A stretch of DNA of 64,000 nucleotides, taken from Streptomyces sp. Edi4. GTDB taxonomy: Bacteria; Actinomycetota; Actinomycetes; Streptomycetales; Streptomycetaceae. The stretch covers positions 2,046,001-2,110,000 of the forward strand of contig NZ_JBEJGY010000004.1 of NCBI RefSeq assembly GCF_040253615.1, written 5' to 3'. The first letter of the stretch is position 1; the number at the start of each line of letters is the position of its first letter. Under the pieces are notes generated by a model. That model was not told the origin of the DNA, made no database searches, and saw only the letters and a list, made by a program, of their open reading frames with translations. Below are positions 59,839-64,000 of the stretch, one piece after another. The position numbers and the translations under genes are program-made.

Positions 59839-59851
59839 CGTCATTTAGACG
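59839..59851. promoter_or_regulatory. Candidate nadA operator, site 2
   Basis: CGTCA-TTT-AGACG, the same palindrome with one mismatch, just downstream of the TATGAT -10. Together the two sites bracket the core promoter, an arrangement fit for repression. Which repressor senses NAD status is not known from here. Confidence 0.6.
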
Positions 59852-59929
59852 AAAACCCTTGGGTGCAAGCACCCCGGGGCCACTGGAGCGGCACCGCCGC
59901 ACGCTTGAGGAAAAGAAAGGGTGCGTGAC

Positions 59930-61147
59930 GTGACCACCGCCCAGCCCCGTCAGGACCTCGCCGGCCGCGTCGATCTCGACGTGCGTCCGACGCCCCTCGC
60001 CCTGCTCCTGCTCGGCCGCGAGGCCGACCCCAAGAGCGAGCGCGGTGTGGAATGTCCCGGCGACCTTCCCTCTCCCTCCGACCCGGACCTGGTCGAGCGC
60101 GCCCGCGCGGCCAAGGCCAGGCTCGGGGACAAGGTCTTCATCCTCGGGCACCACTACCAGCGCGACGAGGTCATCGAGTTCGCCGATGTGACGGGCGACT
60201 CCTTCAAGCTGGCCAGGGACGCGGCCGCCAGGCCCGAGGCGGAGTACATCGTGTTCTGCGGCGTGCACTTCATGGCCGAGTCCGCCGACATCCTGACCGG
60301 TGACGACCAGAAGGTGGTCCTGCCGGACCTCGCCGCCGGCTGCTCGATGGCCGACATGGCCACCGCCGAGCAGGTCGCCGAGTGCTGGGACGTGCTGACC
60401 GAGGCCGGGGTGGCCGACCAGGTCGTGCCCGTCTCCTACATGAACTCCTCGGCCGACATCAAGGCGTTCACCGGCAAGCACGGCGGCACCATCTGCACCT
60501 CCTCCAACGCCGAGCGGGCGCTGAACTGGGCCTTCGAGCAGGGGGAGCCCGGTTCGACCAAGGTGCTGTTCCTGCCGGACCAGCACCTGGGCCGCAACAC
60601 CGCCGTACGCGACCTCGGCATGTCCCTCGACGACTGCGTGCTCTACAACCCGCACAAGCCGAACGGCGGCCTCACCGTCGAGCAGCTGCGGAACGCGAAG
60701 ATGATCCTGTGGCGCGGCCACTGCTCGGTGCACGGCCGCTTCTCGCTCGACTCCGTCAACGACGTCCGCGAGCGCATCCCGGGCGTGAACGTCCTGGTGC
60801 ACCCCGAGTGCAAGCACGAGGTGGTCGCCGCGGCGGACTACGTCGGCTCGACGGAGTACATCATCAAGGCCCTGGAGGCCGCCCCGCGCGGCTCGAAGTG
60901 GGCGATCGGCACCGAGCTCAACCTGGTGCGGCGCCTGGCCAACCGGTTCGCCGCCGAGGACAAGGAGATCGTCTTCCTCGACAAGACGGTCTGCTTCTGC
61001 TCGACCATGAACCGCATCGACCTGCCCCACCTCGTGTGGACCCTGGAATCGCTCGCCGAGGGCAAGCTGATCAACCAGATCCAGGTGGACCGGGAGACCG
61101 AGAGCTTCGCGAAGCTGGCCCTTGAGCGGATGCTGGCCCTGCCGTAG
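59930..61147 (+). CDS. nadA: Quinolinate synthase A
   Basis: A 405-residue [4Fe-4S] enzyme that condenses iminoaspartate with dihydroxyacetone phosphate to quinolinate for NAD. Motifs: FILGHHYQRDEVIEFADVTGDSFKLA (about residue 65), AAGCSMADMA (first cluster Cys), YMNSSADIK, LFLPDQHLGRNTA, WRGHCSVHGRF (second), VHPECKHEVV and KTVCFCSTMN (third). GTG 59930 fits the MTTAQ family start; GTG 59921 in frame is an alternative. Genes for NadB and NadC are not downstream in the window. Confidence 0.95.
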   Translation: MTTAQPRQDLAGRVDLDVRPTPLALLLLGREADPKSERGVECPGDLPSPSDPDLVERARAAKARLGDKVFILGHHYQRDEVIEFADVTGDSFKLARDAAARPEAEYIVFCGVHFMAESADILTGDDQKVVLPDLAAGCSMADMATAEQVAECWDVLTEAGVADQVVPVSYMNSSADIKAFTGKHGGTICTSSNAERALNWAFEQGEPGSTKVLFLPDQHLGRNTAVRDLGMSLDDCVLYNPHKPNGGLTVEQLRNAKMILWRGHCSVHGRFSLDSVNDVRERIPGVNVLVHPECKHEVVAAADYVGSTEYIIKALEAAPRGSKWAIGTELNLVRRLANRFAAEDKEIVFLDKTVCFCSTMNRIDLPHLVWTLESLAEGKLINQIQVDRETESFAKLALERMLALP

Positions 61148-61184
61148 CCCCGCCCGCGCGAGCCGGCGAAGGCCCGCGCGACCC

Positions 61185-61223
61185 GGCGAAGGCCGCCTCC
61201 CTCTGCGGGGGGCGGCCTTCGCC
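61185..61223 (+). terminator. Terminator downstream of nadA
   Basis: A perfect 13-bp stem (61185-61197 with 61211-61223) 38 bp after the nadA stop. Confidence 0.75.
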
Positions 61224-61228
61224 GTACC

Positions 61229-61378
61229 GGCCCGAGGCCAGTCGGCCCGAGATCAGCCGGCCCGAGATCAGCCGGACCGAGGCCAGTCGGCCCGAGATCA
61301 GCCGGACCGAGATCAGCCGGACCGAGGCCAGTCGGCCCGAGATCGGTCGGCCCGAGATCAGCCGGACCGAGGTCAGTC
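61229..61378. repeat. 15-bp tandem repeat (about 10 units)
   Basis: Ten consecutive units of GG(C/A)CCGAG(A/G)(T/C)CAG(C/T)C, plus a partial eleventh. The array starts right after the nadA terminator and its last unit contains the stop codon of the response regulator gene read on the minus strand. Confidence 0.93.
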
Positions 61379-62062
61379 GGCCCTCGGGCGCACCAGGCCC
61401 GACTCGTACGCGATGACCACCAGCTGGGCGCGGTCGCGGGCACCCAGTTTCGCCATCGCCCGGTTCACATGGGTTTTCACGGTGAGGGGGCTGACGGCAA
61501 GGCGCTCGGCGATCTCGTCGTTGGAGTGGCCGCCCGCCACCTGGACCAGCACCTCGCGTTCGCGCACCGTGAGGGCGGCGAGCCGTTCGCCGTGCCGGCC
61601 CGCGTCCTCCTGGCCCGCCTCCCAACTGCCGCCCTGCGCGAGGAACGTGGTGATCAGGCCCTTGGTCGCGGCCGGGGACAGCAGGGCCTCGCCTGCCGCG
61701 GCGACCCGGATCGCGCCGAGCAGTTCCTCGGGCTCGGCGCCCTTGCCGAGGAAGCCGGACGCGCCGGCCCGCAGGGAGCGCACCACGTACTCGTCGACCT
61801 CGAAGGTCGTCAGCATCACCACATGGACGCCGGAGAGCGCCGGGTCGGCGGTGATGGCACGGGTGGCGGCGAGACCGTCGGTGCCGGGCATCCGGATGTC
61901 CATCAGGACCACGTCCGGCAGCGTCGCGCGCACCACGTCGACGACCTCCGCGCCGTCGGCCGCCTCGCCCACCACCTCCATGTCCGGCTCGGAGTCGACC
62001 AGGACACGGAACGCCGAGCGCAGCAACGCCTGGTCGTCGGCGAGTACCACCCGGATGGTCAT
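61373..62062 (-). CDS. NarL/LuxR-type response regulator
   Basis: A 229-residue regulator: receiver (RVVLADDQALLRSAFRVL; phospho-acceptor Asp in DVVLMDIRMPGTDG, about residue 54; GKGAEPEEL with the conserved Lys) and C-terminal LuxR helix-turn-helix (LTVREREVLVQVAGGHSNDEIAERLAVSPLTVKTHVNRAMAKL). ATG 62062 overlaps the kinase gene by 4 bp. The stop is within the last unit of the 15-bp tandem array, so the final residues (near RPRAD) may have been set by repeat expansion. Confidence 0.93.
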   Translation of the reverse strand: MTIRVVLADDQALLRSAFRVLVDSEPDMEVVGEAADGAEVVDVVRATLPDVVLMDIRMPGTDGLAATRAITADPALSGVHVVMLTTFEVDEYVVRSLRAGASGFLGKGAEPEELLGAIRVAAAGEALLSPAATKGLITTFLAQGGSWEAGQEDAGRHGERLAALTVREREVLVQVAGGHSNDEIAERLAVSPLTVKTHVNRAMAKLGARDRAQLVVIAYESGLVRPRAD

Positions 62063-63285
62063 GGTGTGCCTTCCCCCGTGGCCCCGCCCGCCGGCGCCGT
62101 GACCGGCAGTATCGCCTGGACGCGGAAGCCGCCGCCGTAGCGGGGACCGGCCGTGCAGCGGCCGCCCAGAGCCGTGACGCGCTCGCGCATGCCGAGCAGT
62201 CCGTGGCCGCCGCCGTCGCCCGCCGCGCCCGCGCCGCTGCCGTCGTCGATGACGGTGATCTCGGTGTCCGGCCCCACGCGCACGATGCTCACCTCGGCCT
62301 TGGCGCCGGGGCCCGCGTGTTTGCGCACATTGGTCAGGGCCTCCTGGATCACCCGGTACGCGGCGAGGTCGACGGCGGCCGGCAGCGGGGCGCGGTCGGT
62401 GCGGGCCAGCTCGACCGCGAGTCCGGCGCGACGGAACCCGGCCAGCAGATCGTCCAGGACGGCGAGGCCGGGGGCGGGTTCGGTGGGGGCCGCCGGGTCG
62501 CCGGACTGGCGCAGCAGGCCGACGGTGGAGCGCAGTTCGTCCAGCGCCGAGCGGCTGGCCTCGCGCACATGGGCTAGCGCTTCCTTGGCCTGGTCGGGCC
62601 GCTTGTCCATGACGTGGGCCGCGACGCCCGCCTGGACGTTGACCAGCGCGATGTGGTGGGCGACCACGTCGTGCAGGTCGCGGGCGATGCGCAGCCGCTC
62701 CTCTGCGACCCGGCGCCTTGCCTCCTCCTCGCGCCCGTGCTCGGCCCGCTCGGCGCGCTCGCGGATCGCGTCGACGAAGGCGCGCCGGCTGCGCACGGCG
62801 TCTCCGGCGGCCGCGGCCATGCCGGTCCAGGCGAAGATCCCGAGGTGTTCCTGGGAGTACCAGGGCGGGGTGCCGAGCAGCATGGCGGTGCCGGTGAGCA
62901 CGGCGATGGTGAGCACGCCGACGCGGTAGGTGGTGGGGCGGTCGGTGTGGGCGGCGACCGTGTAGAGCGCGACGACCGCGCTCATCGCGACGGGGGCGGG
63001 CGGGGCGCCGAGTGCGAGCTCGACCATGGTGAGCGCACTGGTGCAGGCGAGCACGACCACGGGCCTGCGCCGCCTCGGTACGAGGACGAGGGCGGCCAGC
63101 GCCATCAGAACGAGTGAACGCGCGCCGGGTGTCCGGGTGCCGAAGGTCGGCCCGGCGGGCCCGTGCGGGTCGGCGAACGACCCGATGACCATGGAGATCA
63201 GCACGCCGATGGCGAGGGCCGCGTCCAGGACCAGCGGGTGCGCCCTGAGCCAGGGCCGGGCCCGGTCGATGAGGGTCACGGCCAC
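62059..63285 (-). CDS. Sensor histidine kinase
   Basis: A 408-residue kinase with four or five membrane helices in the first 165 residues, a HisKA_3 domain (ERLRIARDLHDVVAHHIALVNVQ, His about residue 209) and an HATPase domain (LTNVRKHAGPG N box; DDGSGAG G1 box; GGGHGLLGMRERV). The linker is Glu/Arg-rich. Typical streptomycete NarX/DesK-type sensor, paired with the downstream regulator by an ATGA overlap. GTG 63285. Signal unknown; the neighbouring psp genes suggest envelope stress (inference). Confidence 0.92.
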   Translation of the reverse strand: MAVTLIDRARPWLRAHPLVLDAALAIGVLISMVIGSFADPHGPAGPTFGTRTPGARSLVLMALAALVLVPRRRRPVVVLACTSALTMVELALGAPPAPVAMSAVVALYTVAAHTDRPTTYRVGVLTIAVLTGTAMLLGTPPWYSQEHLGIFAWTGMAAAAGDAVRSRRAFVDAIRERAERAEHGREEEARRRVAEERLRIARDLHDVVAHHIALVNVQAGVAAHVMDKRPDQAKEALAHVREASRSALDELRSTVGLLRQSGDPAAPTEPAPGLAVLDDLLAGFRRAGLAVELARTDRAPLPAAVDLAAYRVIQEALTNVRKHAGPGAKAEVSIVRVGPDTEITVIDDGSGAGAAGDGGGHGLLGMRERVTALGGRCTAGPRYGGGFRVQAILPVTAPAGGATGEGTP

Positions 63286-63375
63286 CTACCGTAAGGGGCC
63301 CGGCAGGCCGCACGGGACGCGGGAGCCGCCCCGGCCGCGACGCCTCTCCCCGGCCCCCTGAGGGGGGCGTCGGGG

Positions 63376-63654
63376 TCAGCCCGGGATCAGGCCGTCGTCG
63401 CTGAGCATGTCCCTGACCTCGTCCAGGCTCGCGTCGGGGCTCGGGAGGATCAGCTCGGACGGTTCGAGGGCGTCGTCGGGAAGGGGCTCGCCCAGGCTGC
63501 GCACCGCGTCCAGGAGCGCGCCGAGGGTGCGGCGGAAACCGTCCTCGTCACCGGCCTCCATCTCTGCGAGGAGGTCGTTGTCGAGCTTGTTGAGCTCGGT
63601 GAAGTGGCCGTCCGCCAGCTTCACCTGCCCCTCCCCCATGATCCGGACGATCAT
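63376..63654 (-). CDS. PspAA-domain protein
   Basis: A 92-residue protein starting MIVRIMGEGQVKLADGHFTELNKLDNDLLAEMEAG, the PspAA domain that accompanies PspA in actinobacteria. The second half (EPSELILPSPDASLDEVRDMLSDDGLIPG) fits the family end. It lies 19 bp below the pspA-like gene on the same strand and probably modulates the membrane-protecting PspA scaffold. Confidence 0.88.
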   Translation of the reverse strand: MIVRIMGEGQVKLADGHFTELNKLDNDLLAEMEAGDEDGFRRTLGALLDAVRSLGEPLPDDALEPSELILPSPDASLDEVRDMLSDDGLIPG

Positions 63655-63673
63655 GAACGTCTCCTGCCGTTCG

Positions 63674-64000
63674 TCACTGCTTGTCGAAGCGCGGGCTCTG
63701 CTGCGGGGTGCTGCCGCCGGGGTTGCCGGCCTTGTCGGACGTGGTGCCGCCCTCGATGGCCTGCTTGCCGGCGGACCCACCGCCCATCAGCTCGGCCTTC
63801 ATCCGCTGCAACTCCAGCTCTACATCCGTACCACCGGAGAGCCGGTCCAGCTCGGTCTGGATGTCGTCCTTGGCCAGGCCCGACTGGTCGTCCAGCGCGC
63901 CGGAGGCAAGCAGTTCGTCGATCGCGCCGGCCCGCGCCTGGAGCTGCGCGGTCTTGTCCTCGGCCCGCTGGATGGCCATGCCGACGTCGCTCATCTCCTC
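63674..64000 (-). CDS. PspA/IM30-family protein, C-terminal part (5' end outside window)
   Basis: About 108 residues of the C-terminal half are visible, open to the end of the window: EMSDVGMAIQRAEDKTAQLQARAGAIDELLAS and TELDRLSGGTDVELELQRMKAELMGG, the helical coiled-coil end of PspA/Vipp1, followed by a Gly/Ser/Gln-rich tail. PspA assembles on stressed membranes. An internal Met near the edge is not the start. Confidence 0.85.
   Translation of the reverse strand, partial: EEMSDVGMAIQRAEDKTAQLQARAGAIDELLASGALDDQSGLAKDDIQTELDRLSGGTDVELELQRMKAELMGGGSAGKQAIEGGTTSDKAGNPGGSTPQQSPRFDKQ

Larger units (their letters stand above)
59594..59929. other. Divergent erpA-nadA regulatory region
   Basis: 336 bp without a gene of the normal kind. 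The erpA side has GGGAGAG before the start and a possible 10-codon ORF further upstream. The nadA side holds the -10 TATGAT and two operator-like sites. The AT-rich patch 59805-59860 stands out from the surrounding 70-plus percent GC. Confidence 0.7.

Noticed and set aside
61229..61378. CRISPR array
   Set aside because: Units of 15 bp are directly adjacent without spacers, and no cas gene is near. It is a minisatellite.
61373..63313. 646-codon frame that would fuse the regulator to sequence inside the kinase gene
   Set aside because: The N-terminal 415 codons are an out-of-frame, same-strand reading of the histidine kinase gene. The real kinase frame has the H, N and G boxes, and ATG 62062 starts a complete regulator.

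Overview
The window reads as the chromosomal core of a Streptomyces. GC is very high, GTG and TTG starts are common, coding density is strong on both strands, and many gene pairs overlap by 4 bp. The gene order metF-thiE-thiOSG-PASTA kinase-bfr-aroH-trpE-pfkA-macRS-glkA-NlpC/P60-trpD-qcr/cta-adoK-erpA-nadA is the one I remember for the S. coelicolor SCO2100-SCO2165 region. I see no prophage, CRISPR array, rRNA, tRNA, intact insertion sequence or secondary-metabolite cluster.

Layout. 1-5.2 kb: end of a CrtI-like oxidoreductase, a Tyr/Gln-rich membrane protein, metF, thiE, an Rv2175c-like DNA-binding protein, a repeat block and a ferredoxin-reductase-like flavoprotein. 5.3-7.6 kb: TPP riboswitch and thiO-thiS-thiG. 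7.8-12.4 kb: PASTA kinase, endonuclease IV, YedY-like molybdoenzyme, bacterioferritin and its ferredoxin with an iron box. 12.4-21.2 kb: class II DAHP synthase, a cell-wall amidase, a trp leader peptide and attenuator ahead of a fused trpEG, a phosphofructokinase and the MacRS-like two-component pair. 21.3-31.2 kb: PlsC, an esterase, glkA, an ArsA-like ATPase with a START-domain partner, a phosphoesterase and a long-chain acyl-CoA ligase. 31.7-37.5 kb: PimB'-like and GT87 mannosyltransferases, a deletion scar joining a MATE exporter to a PadR regulator, a lipoprotein metallopeptidase and the first of two NlpC/P60 endopeptidases. 37.5-43.9 kb: the second NlpC/P60 gene, a NYN-domain protein, a rhomboid protease, an AsnC-type ligand domain, and a class V PLP enzyme behind a SAM-IV riboswitch. 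44-54.5 kb: trpD and the bc1-aa3 respiratory chain (qcrCAB, ctaE, ctaCDF). 54.7-64 kb: IscS-TusA fusion, adenosine kinase, erpA, nadA with a paired operator, a second two-component pair and PspAA/PspA.

Much of the content matches the M. tuberculosis Rv2172c-Rv2204c block (metF-like, Rv2175c, pknL, aroG, PlsC, ArsA-like, TB16.3, fadD15, pimB', ripC, trpD, ctaE-qcrCAB, ctaC/F, adoK, erpA). It is therefore an ancient actinobacterial gene neighbourhood combining respiration, envelope synthesis and aromatic amino acid supply.

The less routine signals are: (i) a modular intergenic repeat family in four islands, whose small hairpin changes both arms together while keeping a TTCA loop; (ii) leader regulation too short for ordinary gene calling (a Trp-Trp-Trp peptide, and a six-codon ORF below the SAM-IV riboswitch); (iii) two 13-bp operator-like sites around the nadA -10; (iv) a perfect palindrome over the ctaE start codon; and (v) altered catalytic motifs in the ArsA-like ATPase and the phosphofructokinase.
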